A stretch of 64,000 nucleotides of DNA from a virus: positions 1-64,000 of the IMG/VR virus record IMGVR_UViG_3300030102_005172; one strand, written 5' to 3'. Shown here one piece after another: positions 15,392 to 22,825 of the stretch. A program made the position numbers and the translations under genes. The notes beneath the pieces are model-generated. The model searched no databases. It was not told where the DNA came from and saw nothing but the letters and a program-made list of their open reading frames with translations. Position 1 is the first letter of the stretch, and each line of letters begins with the position of its first letter.

Positions 15392-15510
15392 AGTGAAACA
15401 TATAATAATCCGAAAAGTCCACCTATAAACAAGGTAGAAACAATTGCCTCTACTGGGTTTTCAATTATACTTTTTACTGCGTCTCGGTTAAATTCGTACC
15501 ATTCTTTCAT
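15370..15510 (-). CDS. Small membrane protein, 46 aa
   Basis: MKEWYEFNRDAVKSIIENPV is followed by EAIVSTLFIGGLFGLLYVSL and WIFCPC, one membrane segment with an exposed cysteine-rich end. It overlaps the SWIM gene by 22 nt. It is the first gene after the terminator hairpin at 15525-15578. Unknown family. Confidence 0.6.
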   Translation of the reverse strand: MKEWYEFNRDAVKSIIENPVEAIVSTLFIGGLFGLLYVSLWIFCPC

Positions 15511-15524
15511 AATATTCAATTTTT

Positions 15525-15578
15525 AAAAAAAAAGGTGGTTTGTTTCACAGGTTTTTGTCCCTTAAGTCTAACCACCTT
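15525..15578 (-). terminator. Rho-independent terminator candidate
   Basis: On the minus strand AAGGTGGTT (15570-15578) pairs with AACCACCTT (15532-15540) and is followed by a run of T. The stem is 9 bp with a loop of 29 nt. The large loop is atypical, so an attenuator-like structure is also possible. Confidence 0.5.
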
Positions 15579-15598
15579 AAGAAAAGACTTGCGTTTCT

Positions 15599-15805
15599 TT
15601 ATGCAAATGAGCCACTATTGATAAACTTACTAACAATTCCGTATTCTGAATGACTTAAAGCGTCATACCAATCTGATGCCACCTCATCTTCTACAAGAGA
15701 TATTGGACAATCAAAGTCTGGCTTGTTGTTAACAAATGATGGATAAACAATTCCTGAGTTGATATCAACCCAACTTCCTACTGATTTTAATTCTACTAAA
15801 TTCAT
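15599..15805 (-). CDS. Hypothetical protein, 68 aa
   Basis: MNLVELKSVGSWVDINSGIV continues YPSFVNNKPDFDCPISLVED. I chose the ATG at 15805 because the ATG at 15826 lies in a leader that is nearly identical to that of the next promoter's gene. The annotated protein could carry seven more residues (MSNKVKN). Contains a WVDI strand like those of phage small acidic proteins. Unknown family. Confidence 0.6.
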   Translation of the reverse strand: MNLVELKSVGSWVDINSGIVYPSFVNNKPDFDCPISLVEDEVASDWYDALSHSEYGIVSKFINSGSFA

Positions 15806-15836
15806 ATTTTTTACTTTATTACTCATTATTACACTA

Positions 15837-15868
15837 CTAATATCGTTAATTTTTTTGACAATTCCAAA
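15837..15868 (-). promoter_or_regulatory. Bacteroidetes-type promoter (TTTG-N20-GATATTAG)
   Basis: TTTG (15865-15868) and GATATTAG (15837-15844) on the minus strand, 20 nt apart. Upstream lies an exact 23-bp repeat (15870-15892), part of which encodes the C-terminus of the preceding gene. Confidence 0.75.
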
Positions 15869-15869
15869 T

Positions 15870-15892
15870 TTTTAATGTTAAATAATTGTTAA
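15870..15892 (-). repeat. Copy 2 of the 23-bp promoter-upstream repeat
   Basis: Identical to 14521-14543. Its left part overlaps the last codons (NLTII and stop) of the LPD29-like gene, so the same bases serve coding and regulation. Confidence 0.65.
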
Positions 15893-16441
15893 ATTTTGCT
15901 TAACATTTGCGAACTCTTTATCGGTCATATAAGTTTTATTACTACTTAGAAACTCTGAAACATCTTTATAGTTATCTTTCAATTCGTTCCACTCATTCAT
16001 CCAATACTCAACTGTACCCCATTTTGGTTTGTTGTTTACAAAGACATAAGAAGGGAAATACTTCATTGGAGTACCATTGTCAGTAGTTGGTGAATCCTCT
16101 CTGTATTCGTACATATCAATCATACCATTGAAATTACCACCTTGTAAAGTTTGTTTCCATTCAGATATTTTATCGAAGATTGAACTATCGACTTTTGAAC
16201 CATCTTGATTAGAAACATAGATATCACAAGAAGAACCACCACTATATACTGAAGAAGTAGCCCATACCTTTAAGGAAGGATAGTTTTTCTTAACATATTG
16301 TTTGATTATCGAAGAACAATACTTTGCTCTCATTTGGATGTAGGTTTCATCTTCCCATTGAGTTGAACCTTTTAGTACTAATGCTGATTTTGGTAATTCG
16401 TAGATATCACCATTAATTGTTAACTTGATTTTTTTACTCAT
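15878..16441 (-). CDS. LPD29-like domain protein
   Basis: The 187-residue product contains MRAKYCSSIIKQYVKKNYPS then LKVWATSSVYSGGSSCDIYV, matching my memory of the LPD29 domain (polyvalent-protein family, with Y-S-G-G-S-S core). It ends VKQNLTII. The start at 16441 (MSKKIKLTINGD) gives a normal leader; an upstream ATG at 16471 would add ten residues. LPD domains occur in phage and plasmid proteins delivered into hosts; a specific role is unknown. Confidence 0.6.
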   Translation of the reverse strand: MSKKIKLTINGDIYELPKSALVLKGSTQWEDETYIQMRAKYCSSIIKQYVKKNYPSLKVWATSSVYSGGSSCDIYVSNQDGSKVDSSIFDKISEWKQTLQGGNFNGMIDMYEYREDSPTTDNGTPMKYFPSYVFVNNKPKWGTVEYWMNEWNELKDNYKDVSEFLSSNKTYMTDKEFANVKQNLTII

Positions 16442-16481
16442 ATTTTTTGTTTTATATTTACTATTTCTCATTATTACATAG

Positions 16482-16513
16482 TAAAGATAGTGAAAAAATG
16501 TGGTTCTGGCAAA
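16482..16513 (-). promoter_or_regulatory. Bacteroidetes-type promoter (TTTG-N20-TATCTTTA)
   Basis: TTTG (16510-16513) and TATCTTTA (16482-16489), 20 nt apart on the minus strand, followed by ACTATGTAATAATG. One of the best consensus copies, with the upstream 23-bp repeat at 16515-16537. Confidence 0.85.
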
Positions 16514-16514
16514 C

Positions 16515-16537
16515 TTTTAATGTTAAATAATTGTTAA
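16515..16537 (-). repeat. Copy 3 of the 23-bp promoter-upstream repeat
   Basis: Third exact copy of the element, immediately upstream of the TTTG box of the 16482-16513 promoter, in the short gap after the sulfotransferase gene. Confidence 0.65.
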
Positions 16538-16553
16538 ATTTATTAACAAGTTA

Positions 16554-17189
16554 TTAACAATTTTGCCTAAATTTGAATTTTTTTAGTGGTCTTTCCCACA
16601 TTTCATACACTTCATCCTTTTCATATCCAAATTTTATGTAATCATTGTAAAATCTATCGTAACATATTTGTCTAAGGTGTTCCTCGTTAAAATTAACTTT
16701 TGGAAAGTCTGTTTTACCTATGAATGGAATCTCAAAATCATCTGGCATAAACCACAACTCTTTTAGGTCTTCCTTGATATTTTCTGCTCTAATAAGTAAA
16801 TCTATCGTTTTTGATGTATTTCTGATTAAATCCCATTGATTCCAACCATTTATCCAATCTTGTGACATAGTTTGTAGAGATTCTATTGGTCCATCATTGG
16901 GGTCAACCATTTCGTGTAGTTCACCATGGTATCCATACTTCCAATAACTTAACCATCTATAATATGGATGTCTAATACTTGCAATATGAATATAATCGTC
17001 ACCTGCCTCTTCAGGCCAATTATTTACATGAGTAAAATTAGATGGGTGTTCATCAGACGGCCAGTCAGGATTCAAATCACAATGTTCTATAAAAATATCT
17101 CTTACAGACCTTGATGCGACTTTTGCAGGTGCAGTCCAAACAAACTTGTATTTGTGACTTATATTTGCACCTCTTTTTACAAAATCCAT
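16554..17189 (-). CDS. Sulfotransferase family protein
   Basis: The 211-residue protein begins ISHKYKFVWTAPAKVASRSV then RDIF, which fits the 5'-phosphosulfate-binding loop (K-x-A-x-x-S/T) of PAPS-dependent sulfotransferases. IHIASIRHPYYRWLSYWKYG fits the 3'-phosphate motif (R-x-P-x-x-R-x-x-S). It is short but holds both motifs. It would sulfate a carbohydrate from host PAPS. It follows the 2OG-like gene with 0 nt between them. Confidence 0.8.
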   Translation of the reverse strand: MDFVKRGANISHKYKFVWTAPAKVASRSVRDIFIEHCDLNPDWPSDEHPSNFTHVNNWPEEAGDDYIHIASIRHPYYRWLSYWKYGYHGELHEMVDPNDGPIESLQTMSQDWINGWNQWDLIRNTSKTIDLLIRAENIKEDLKELWFMPDDFEIPFIGKTDFPKVNFNEEHLRQICYDRFYNDYIKFGYEKDEVYEMWERPLKKFKFRQNC

Positions 17190-17771
17190 TTATTCTGCCG
17201 TATTAAAGAAGAATGTTTGAAATAATCTACCATCATATTTGTCTGTACCGAAGTAGTCTAATGATTGGTGAAAGAAATCACCTCTGTAAATTACTAATCT
17301 GTTGTAGACATTTGCTAATCTTTCAGTCATTTCCCATTTTGTCATATCTTGGGAATCTTTGTAAATCTCATCCATTAGTTCTTTATCGTAAGAACCATCT
17401 TCTTTTAATGGATGACTGACTAAACCAGTTGCTTTGTGTTTAAATAAACCTGTTCCTGCGCTCAATGGGGCGTTTGGTGTTAAGTAACAAACTCCTGCCC
17501 ATCTTGTTGTATTATCACAATGAATCCAACTTCTCTCTCTTGAAGTTGTATATTGATATGCTCCTGTATATTCATCACCCCAATCAATGATTTTACCCCA
17601 TTGAGGTTCTAATATACTTTCAATAGTACCCATTACTGATTCATTTAAAAATGGTGTGGTTCTTTGTCCTGGATAATTACCTCTGACACCAAAGTCTTGT
17701 TGTAGTGCGAATTCTCTTACATCGTCAACATTGGAGTAAAAGTTATCCACAATGTATGCGTTTACTTCCAT
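17190..17771 (-). CDS. 2OG-Fe(II) oxygenase-like (DUF6445-type) protein
   Basis: The 193-residue product has AYIVDNFYSNVDDVREFALQ, RERSWIHCDNTTRWAGVCYL with an H-x-D pair, then TPNAPLSAGTGLFKHK, and YRGDFFHQSLDYFGTDK with a later His. It ends GRLFQTFFF with an Arg for 2-oxoglutarate. The H-x-D ... H ... R set matches a jelly-roll dioxygenase. It directly precedes the sulfotransferase, so the two may modify the same target (inference). Confidence 0.65.
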   Translation of the reverse strand: MEVNAYIVDNFYSNVDDVREFALQQDFGVRGNYPGQRTTPFLNESVMGTIESILEPQWGKIIDWGDEYTGAYQYTTSRERSWIHCDNTTRWAGVCYLTPNAPLSAGTGLFKHKATGLVSHPLKEDGSYDKELMDEIYKDSQDMTKWEMTERLANVYNRLVIYRGDFFHQSLDYFGTDKYDGRLFQTFFFNTAE

Positions 17772-17785
17772 AACTTTTTTTAATA

Positions 17786-17929
17786 TTAAATTGTTCTAAA
17801 TCTTCTCGATGAATTCCAATATATTCTTGGAGTTGCTCCTAAGAACTTTTTTTTATGAACTCTTTCATTGAAATCGTTACGGGTCTGATTTAGTTGTGTA
17901 TTTCCGTTTTGTTGTTCTTGATTTATCAT
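17786..17929 (-). CDS. Small hypothetical protein, 47 aa
   Basis: MINQEQQNGNTQLNQTRNDF continues NERVHKKKFLGATPRIYWNS and SRRFRTI. It lies between two recognised genes, ending 14 nt before the 2OG-like gene. Its Gln/Asn-rich then basic composition is typical of small phage proteins. Unknown family. Confidence 0.5.
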   Translation of the reverse strand: MINQEQQNGNTQLNQTRNDFNERVHKKKFLGATPRIYWNSSRRFRTI

Positions 17930-17934
17930 TTACT

Positions 17935-18843
17935 TTATTTCATATATTTTGTTATACTCTCAGGTGCGTTATCTTTCACCCACATGAATAGTTTCATTTT
18001 CCAAGTCATCTCAGGTAGAATTCCTTTACCTTCTTTTTTGACTGGTAAAGATAAGAATCCTTTTGCTATTCCTTCTACATTGTTTCCTTCTGCGTCTTTA
18101 TAGAATACTGTATGTTTTGGATTATTAAGAATCACATCAACCCTACCATTTAATCCTCTTGGCATTGCCTTTGTTATGAGACCCCAAACAGTATTTGCTG
18201 CACCTTCATGAGTTTTCAATAGAATATCTTCAGGCACCATTCTTTCTCTGTTTCTGTTGTTTTCCATTGCGGTTACATAATTAGTAAGAATCCATGTTAG
18301 ATGGACATTTTTAGATTGATATCCTGCTTTTTTTAACATAGGAATTATATTTGTAATATCTGTAACATCTTTTGCGGTAATGTCAAACATTATATTTGGA
18401 AGGGTTTCAGGGTTTTCTTTTCCTACTAATAATTTTTCTAATGAACTATCTTTGATACCCGTTGCTTTTACTAACTGATGTAGTGCTCTAACATGGTCAG
18501 GTTTTTTTAGTTGTAAGTTTCTTAACTGAAATCCTTGTGATTGTAAACTTCTGATGTTTTCTATTTCTTTCGCTGGAATGTTTCTACCATATTTCTTTAA
18601 GATTCCATCTATGTCTATTTTACCCATTCTATTTAGAATCTGTAATTGTTGTTTCATTTTATCGACATCACGAACTTTAAATGCGGTATTATCTATAAAA
18701 TGTGAACTTGAGAAACCTTTACCACTACCTGCACCACCTGCCAAGAAGACAACTTGACCATATGGTTTTCTTTGATTATATACAATTAACTTTTCGTCTA
18801 ATTGTTCTTCTGTGATTACTTCGTATATTAAATCTTTAATCAT
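17935..18843 (-). CDS. Zeta-toxin-like P-loop kinase
   Basis: The 302-residue protein has VVFLAGGAGSGKGFSSSHFI with a Walker A (G-x-x-G-S-G-K-G) as in zeta toxins. Other segments are VRDVDKMKQQL and a C-terminal LNNPKHTVFYKDAEGNN. Zeta kinases phosphorylate UDP-sugar precursors, but here the target is unknown. The N-terminus MIKDLIYEVITEEQLDEK resembles the possible capsid-targeting starts at 21-22 kb. No antitoxin is adjacent. Confidence 0.65.
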   Translation of the reverse strand: MIKDLIYEVITEEQLDEKLIVYNQRKPYGQVVFLAGGAGSGKGFSSSHFIDNTAFKVRDVDKMKQQLQILNRMGKIDIDGILKKYGRNIPAKEIENIRSLQSQGFQLRNLQLKKPDHVRALHQLVKATGIKDSSLEKLLVGKENPETLPNIMFDITAKDVTDITNIIPMLKKAGYQSKNVHLTWILTNYVTAMENNRNRERMVPEDILLKTHEGAANTVWGLITKAMPRGLNGRVDVILNNPKHTVFYKDAEGNNVEGIAKGFLSLPVKKEGKGILPEMTWKMKLFMWVKDNAPESITKYMK

Positions 18844-19115
18844 GTTCTTTTCCTAAACTTAGATTGAAGTCTTTCTCTTTTAACTTTTCGTTCTTCACTC
18901 TCGATAACTGTTACTCCATCACCAACTTTATTTCCTCTTACAGAGTATGGAAACATTTTGTTCAACTTGTCTTGGCGTTTGTCACATCCGCAATCGTCTG
19001 CTCCTGCAACTTCAGCAATCTTTTCAGCCAGTTTATCTAACTTTGTTGCTGATGTGATTTTTTTAATTGTATCACCTAATCCTTTTGATTCTTCACTCCA
19101 TTTCATAAGTTTCAT
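18840..19115 (-). CDS. Hypothetical protein with Cys motif
   Basis: The 91-residue protein has AEVAGADDCGCDKRQDKLNK then MFPY, a compact C-G-C motif with basic residues that I recall from other marine T4-like phage proteins. It has a basic C-terminal end KRERLQSKFRKRT. It overlaps the kinase by 4 nt and ClpS by 23 nt. Function unknown. Confidence 0.6.
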   Translation of the reverse strand: MKLMKWSEESKGLGDTIKKITSATKLDKLAEKIAEVAGADDCGCDKRQDKLNKMFPYSVRGNKVGDGVTVIESEERKVKRERLQSKFRKRT

Positions 19116-19329
19116 CTATTTCTACATTAAATCCTTCACTACGAAGTAGTTCGTAAAGAAGTTTAATATGTTCTATGTCCCCTGTATAAATATCACATTT
19201 TCCAGTATTATGTACAATGTGCGCTATTGATTGTCCTTGTGTTATCGGAAACGAGAAATATTTTCTCAAAACTGCGACAACATCTTCAAAAGTATGATGG
19301 TTATCGTCCAACAAATACAATCTAGCCAT
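19093..19329 (-). CDS. clpS: ClpS-like N-end-rule adaptor
   Basis: The 78-residue protein reads LYLLDDNHHTFEDVVAVLRK then YFSFPITQGQSIAHIVHNTG and KCDIYTGDIEHIKLLYELLR. This is the ClpS core, with the D-D-x-x-x-x-x-x-V-V substrate pocket and the conserved H in V-H-x-x-G. ClpS hands N-degron substrates to ClpAP or ClpCP. The usual unstructured N-terminus is absent, so it may bind ClpA/C but fail to deliver. A phage copy could redirect host proteolysis. Confidence 0.8.
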   Translation of the reverse strand: MARLYLLDDNHHTFEDVVAVLRKYFSFPITQGQSIAHIVHNTGKCDIYTGDIEHIKLLYELLRSEGFNVEIDETYEME

Positions 19330-19331
19330 TG

Positions 19332-19511
19332 TTAAAGTTCATAGTTAATAACTTGTTTAATATCATATTTATTTTTATATTTTTCTATATAAATTGGTAC
19401 TTCAATACTTGCACCTATAACTGCTTCAACATTTACATCATCGTCTGTTTTTACATAAACTATACACTCTTCACTAAATTGAGGGTCGAGTTTTTTTATT
19501 ACTATTTTCAT
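19332..19511 (-). CDS. Small hypothetical protein, 59 aa
   Basis: MKIVIKKLDPQFSEECIVYV continues KTDDDVNVEAVIGASIEVPI and YIEKYKNKYDIKQVINYEL. Good coding composition with alternating β-strands. It overlaps the next upstream gene by 38 nt and lies 2 nt before clpS. Family unknown. Confidence 0.6.
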   Translation of the reverse strand: MKIVIKKLDPQFSEECIVYVKTDDDVNVEAVIGASIEVPIYIEKYKNKYDIKQVINYEL

Positions 19512-19698
19512 TGGGTCTCTCCAACATATCTATAAGTTCTTTGATGTGTTGACATTTTGTATAATCTTCTATATCAATATAGAATGTTAACATCTTGTCT
19601 AACAATCTTTTTTTAGTAGAATTGTCAATGAAACTTGGGTTGTACAACAATATGTCGTAAACCTCGTCCATCGCCTTTTCTAACATCTCTTCAGCCAT
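19474..19698 (-). CDS. Hypothetical protein, 74 aa
   Basis: MAEEMLEKAMDEVYDILLYN continues PSFIDNSTKKRLLDKMLTFY and KCQHIKELIDMLERPNEN. Helical, acidic first half. The ATG at 19698 is chosen over 19707 (MIF). No family recognised. Confidence 0.55.
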   Translation of the reverse strand: MAEEMLEKAMDEVYDILLYNPSFIDNSTKKRLLDKMLTFYIDIEDYTKCQHIKELIDMLERPNENSNKKTRPSI

Positions 19699-19724
19699 AA
19701 ATATCATTTGGAAAGTTAATAAAA

Positions 19725-20108
19725 CTACATTTTAGCTATTGCTTCAGAAAAAATCCATCCTAAGACACCAATTAAACCACTAAATAGTACCCAAAGTGCT
19801 TTTACTACACCAGATTTCCAATCTTGAAGTTTTTCTAATTCATTTTTTAAATCTAAAATATCCTCAGGTAATTCACCTGCGTCTTTTCTAAATTCTGTAT
19901 TTTTGTTTACTCTGACAATTACACCATTTTCAGGATTAAGTAGGGTGTATTTGATATCTGAAAAATCCTCTTTTAAATCTTGTTGAAACTCATGAAGAGC
20001 ATTAATGGTTTGTTCCATTCTTTTAAGTTCACCATTCGGTAACTTAGTCTTCATTTTACCTATCTCTACGAGAATTTCATTAAGTATGTCTTTTTGTGTA
20101 GCTGCCAT
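19725..20108 (-). CDS. Coiled-coil protein with C-terminal membrane helix
   Basis: The 127-residue protein is a long charged coil (MAATQKDILNEILVEIGKMK onward) that ends in VVKALWVLFSGLIGVLGWIF followed by SEAIAKM, a single C-terminal membrane segment. Tail-anchored small proteins of this size in phages often act in lysis or signalling; this is a guess. It is downstream of the prolyl-hydroxylase-like gene. Confidence 0.6.
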   Translation of the reverse strand: MAATQKDILNEILVEIGKMKTKLPNGELKRMEQTINALHEFQQDLKEDFSDIKYTLLNPENGVIVRVNKNTEFRKDAGELPEDILDLKNELEKLQDWKSGVVKALWVLFSGLIGVLGWIFSEAIAKM

Positions 20109-20137
20109 TCTATATCCCTATTTCTCTATAAATATGT

Positions 20138-20854
20138 TTACTTATACCAAATCGCAGATTTACTATCAGATTTTTCGTGTTCTGGTCTATCTTTTGTAAA
20201 ATAGTATAATGCAAAGGAATATCTTGATATGTCTTCGGGACATACCAATGGAGTTGGATGACCATGAATCGAGTCGTCAGTTGTGTTAAAAATCACTGCT
20301 CTATTGAATGTTGGTAGTATAGATTTGACCTTAACTAATGGGTCTTTTTCATATAAGTCTAAGTGACCATTGTAATTCCAATTAGGTGTTAGATACAACA
20401 ATAGATTTATTCTTCGCCAAATATCTTTGTTTGGATGTTTGTTATAGTCTGAGTGTAATGCAAGTCTTCCACCATTTTTTATTTTATGAATACCACCACC
20501 TTCATAATCTACATCTGCTATTAGGTCTTTTATACCTGTAAGATTTTCTAAAAACAACAAAAATTGTCTTGAGTTAAAATATTGTAAACACTTCCATACT
20601 GCGGGCATATCTGATTCTAATCTATTCTTAGAATCTGTATCGAATGGAGTCCACCATTTATTTACTTGTGAATCTCTTTCATCCTCAGGATAACCTTCCA
20701 TAGTATCAAACATCCACTCTTGGTGTTGAGACATTTGGTTGTAACATTGTAACGCTAAATCTTTTGGTATAAAGTCATCAATGACAATATGTGGAAACGG
20801 ATTTGCTAATGCGTAGTTTGACCTACAACTATTAGCCAATGATTTGTTTATCAT
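20138..20854 (-). CDS. 2OG-Fe(II) oxygenase (prolyl-hydroxylase-like)
   Basis: The 238-residue protein begins with PFPHIVIDDFIPKDLALQCY. The Fe(II) site is LALHSDYNKHPNKDIWRR (H-x-D), followed by INLLLYLTPNWNYNGHLDLY, then RAVIFNTTDDSIHGHPTPLV with the distal His and a C-terminal SRYSFALYYF with the 2OG-binding Arg/Ser. These are typical of the P4H-type fold. It may hydroxylate protein or sugar. It overlaps the HAD start by 4 nt. Confidence 0.85.
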   Translation of the reverse strand: MINKSLANSCRSNYALANPFPHIVIDDFIPKDLALQCYNQMSQHQEWMFDTMEGYPEDERDSQVNKWWTPFDTDSKNRLESDMPAVWKCLQYFNSRQFLLFLENLTGIKDLIADVDYEGGGIHKIKNGGRLALHSDYNKHPNKDIWRRINLLLYLTPNWNYNGHLDLYEKDPLVKVKSILPTFNRAVIFNTTDDSIHGHPTPLVCPEDISRYSFALYYFTKDRPEHEKSDSKSAIWYK

Positions 20855-21420
20855 AACTTATTTGTATATAATTCTTGTATATAATTCTCTAATATTTTTT
20901 TTCTCTGACTTGGTTTAAGATGTTCTACTGCAAGTACAGATTTGATTCTTACATTAGGATATTTTCTTTGTAATTTTTGTACTGCTCTTACATTCTTGAT
21001 TGAGTCATCCATGAATGCGATATCAGTATATCCTTTTTCAATGTGTTTCTCAATCCAATCTGCTTTATCTTTAGGATTATTACTTGCCAATGTGACAGGA
21101 TAAACATCCATACCATAAGTATCTTTGAAAAACTTTCTGATTGGAAATCCTAATGCTCTTGCAGTTAGTATTGTTACCTTTTTTTCTGGATTAGATAACA
21201 TTTTCTGTAATAGTTTGAAGTTCTTTTTGATTACTTTAGGATTATTCAACATACTATTGAAATCTCTAAAATCAAACTCATCACCCCTTTGTGGTTTATA
21301 TTTTGCGTATTGTCCAGGGTCTAATGTAGTTTCTGTACCATCTTTATGTTTAACATAGATATATGCGGTACTCTTTGCGAGTGTATCATCAAAATCAAAA
21401 ACTCTTAATACTCTACCCAT
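20851..21420 (-). CDS. HAD-family hydrolase
   Basis: The 189-residue protein has HAD motif I VLRVFDFDDTLAKSTAYIYV (D-F-D-D-T), motif II KKVTILTARALGFPIRKF, a motif III lysine in NPKDKADW, and motif IV IAFMDDSIKNVRAVQ (D-D). All four are present. It probably dephosphorylates a small sugar or nucleotide. It has its own promoter at 21436-21467. Confidence 0.85.
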   Translation of the reverse strand: MGRVLRVFDFDDTLAKSTAYIYVKHKDGTETTLDPGQYAKYKPQRGDEFDFRDFNSMLNNPKVIKKNFKLLQKMLSNPEKKVTILTARALGFPIRKFFKDTYGMDVYPVTLASNNPKDKADWIEKHIEKGYTDIAFMDDSIKNVRAVQKLQRKYPNVRIKSVLAVEHLKPSQRKKILENYIQELYTNKL

Positions 21421-21435
21421 AATTTACCTTTTATA

Positions 21436-21467
21436 TAAATATACAAAAAATTTAGTAATTTTCCAAA
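21436..21467 (-). promoter_or_regulatory. Bacteroidetes-type promoter (TTTG-N20-TATATTTA)
   Basis: TTTG (21464-21467) and TATATTTA (21436-21443) on the minus strand, exactly 20 nt apart, 16 nt before the HAD ATG. It sits in the short gap after the Cys-His-like gene. Confidence 0.75.
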
Positions 21468-21475
21468 TTATGTAG

Positions 21476-21901
21476 TTACAATTTATTAATGATGTCTTTT
21501 GATACTTTTATCTTCTTTTTACCAATCTCTCGTTTATCATCAGGTAGGTCTTCAGCAAGTACGACATCACCTGACATTTCCCAAGGTCCATAGTGACCTT
21601 TTTTCAACATAAACTTTGCCGCTTCCATGTATGTATAGTACTTACATTCTTTAGGATTAACTTTTCCTAATGCGTAATATGCTTTTTTGTTTATAGAAAG
21701 TTTTTTACCATTTGCGTAATCTAAACATTTATTACCAACCTCAACCCATGCGTGACCAAATCTGATACCATCTAATTTACCTTGACCATTTACCATACCA
21801 TGAACAAGTTTTCCTTTATCACGATACTCAATAATAAGGTTTCCTGCTGCTTGATAACAATCACCAGTTCCTTCTAATAGTATTTGTTTTAAACTTATCA
21901 C
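21476..21901 (-). CDS. Possible Cys-His peptidase fold protein
   Basis: The 141-residue protein has TGDCYQAAGNLIIEYRDK, then RFGHAWVEVGNKCLDYANGK, giving C, H and D in the order of papain/NlpC/transglutaminase-like folds. Other segments are YYALGKVNPKECKYYTYMEA and YGPWEMSGDVVLAEDL. The start MISLKQILLEG matches a possible T4-type capsid-targeting signal with a cleavage-like L-L-E/G. Family not assigned; the catalytic reading is inference. Confidence 0.5.
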   Translation of the reverse strand: MISLKQILLEGTGDCYQAAGNLIIEYRDKGKLVHGMVNGQGKLDGIRFGHAWVEVGNKCLDYANGKKLSINKKAYYALGKVNPKECKYYTYMEAAKFMLKKGHYGPWEMSGDVVLAEDLPDDKREIGKKKIKVSKDIINKL

Positions 21902-22278
21902 TTGATTTTCTTTAGGATAGGTTCGATGTCTAATGCTATTGCATATTGGTCAAGATGTCTGTATTCAATAGGAACAAATCTTTGTTTTGTTTTCTTCGAT
22001 GCGAACTCTGCTAATTGTTTACAAATATCATCTTTTGATATACTACCTAAAGTATCAATCTTATCTAAATCTTTTGAACTTGCAGGAATACAGGTTAAAG
22101 TTGGACCTTTACCTAAGAAATCAGGTTTTGAATAATTAAATCTAAACTCAACATATTGAGATGGCATTTGTGCGTCTTTTGCATTTGATTGAAGTACAAC
22201 TTTTGCTTTTCCATAAAAGTGTACCATCTCATTTAGTGATTTTTTTCCTTCGTTCAATATGTCTTTTAATTTTATCAT
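21898..22278 (-). CDS. Hypothetical protein with CTS-like N-terminus
   Basis: MIKLKDILNEGKKSLNEMVH opens a 126-residue protein with FYGKAKVVLQSNAKDAQM and IDTLGSISKDDICKQLAEFA. The first 11 residues nearly repeat those of the downstream gene (MI-x-LK-x-IL-x-EG). The body is unrecognised. The ATGA overlap of the stop with its neighbour suggests co-translation. Confidence 0.6.
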   Translation of the reverse strand: MIKLKDILNEGKKSLNEMVHFYGKAKVVLQSNAKDAQMPSQYVEFRFNYSKPDFLGKGPTLTCIPASSKDLDKIDTLGSISKDDICKQLAEFASKKTKQRFVPIEYRHLDQYAIALDIEPILKKIK

Positions 22279-22284
22279 AATTTC

Positions 22285-22821
22285 CTAATCTAATAAATAT
22301 CCGTAAGGTGTTGCCTCTATATCCAATCCTATTGGATAGTTTTCTAATCTTAAATCAACACTCATATTTCTTTGAATGTATGGATTGTAAAACTCACCTA
22401 CGGCAGTTAAACAAATTAATCCATCATGTACATCCATTACTTGAACATCATTCCAAATAATATATTCTTGGTCACCTGGTATTTCAACACCTGCGTATTT
22501 GTTATCAGGATTTTCCCAAGTATATTGTCCGATATCTAATAACGCTCCATTGTCATCGGCGTCTGAATCTAAACAATACAATGCGAAATGTTGTCTATCT
22601 AATCTTGGTTCACCATCATCTACTTGTAAATATAGAATAAATATTTTCTTGATAGTATCACCATATCTTACACCACCAAATGTTTTGATTTGTGCATATC
22701 TTTCATTTGGGTCAAAAGATTCACCATCGAGTGAAATCTCTAATACAGGTTCTAAAACCTCTTCTTTAGTACATCCTAATGTGATTAGGAATATACTCAT
22801 TAATAATAATAATTTTTTCAT
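22285..22821 (-). CDS. Surface-exposed lipoprotein with Bacteroidetes export signal
   Basis: MKKLLLLMSIFLITLGCTKEEVLEP is a signal peptide with a lipobox (LGC). Immediately after the cysteine, TKEE fits the Bacteroidetes lipoprotein export signal (basic residue at +3, acidic at +4/+5). The mature part (LEISLDGESFDPNERYAQIK, VQVMDVHDGLICLTAVGEFY) is β-rich with no recognised domain. The protein is therefore likely anchored to the outside of the outer membrane. Could serve superinfection exclusion (inference). Confidence 0.7.
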   Translation of the reverse strand: MKKLLLLMSIFLITLGCTKEEVLEPVLEISLDGESFDPNERYAQIKTFGGVRYGDTIKKIFILYLQVDDGEPRLDRQHFALYCLDSDADDNGALLDIGQYTWENPDNKYAGVEIPGDQEYIIWNDVQVMDVHDGLICLTAVGEFYNPYIQRNMSVDLRLENYPIGLDIEATPYGYLLD

Positions 22822-22825
22822 TTTT

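Noticed and set aside
17935-18843. Toxin-antitoxin module based on the zeta-like kinase
   Set aside because: No epsilon-type antitoxin is adjacent; stand-alone P-loop kinases of this type are common in large phages.
20121-20134. TATAAATA-like sequence resembling a T4 late promoter
   Set aside because: Reads on the plus strand, whereas all genes are on the minus strand. Similar plus-strand TATAAATA words (e.g. 21436, 41375) are the reverse complement of the -7 box.
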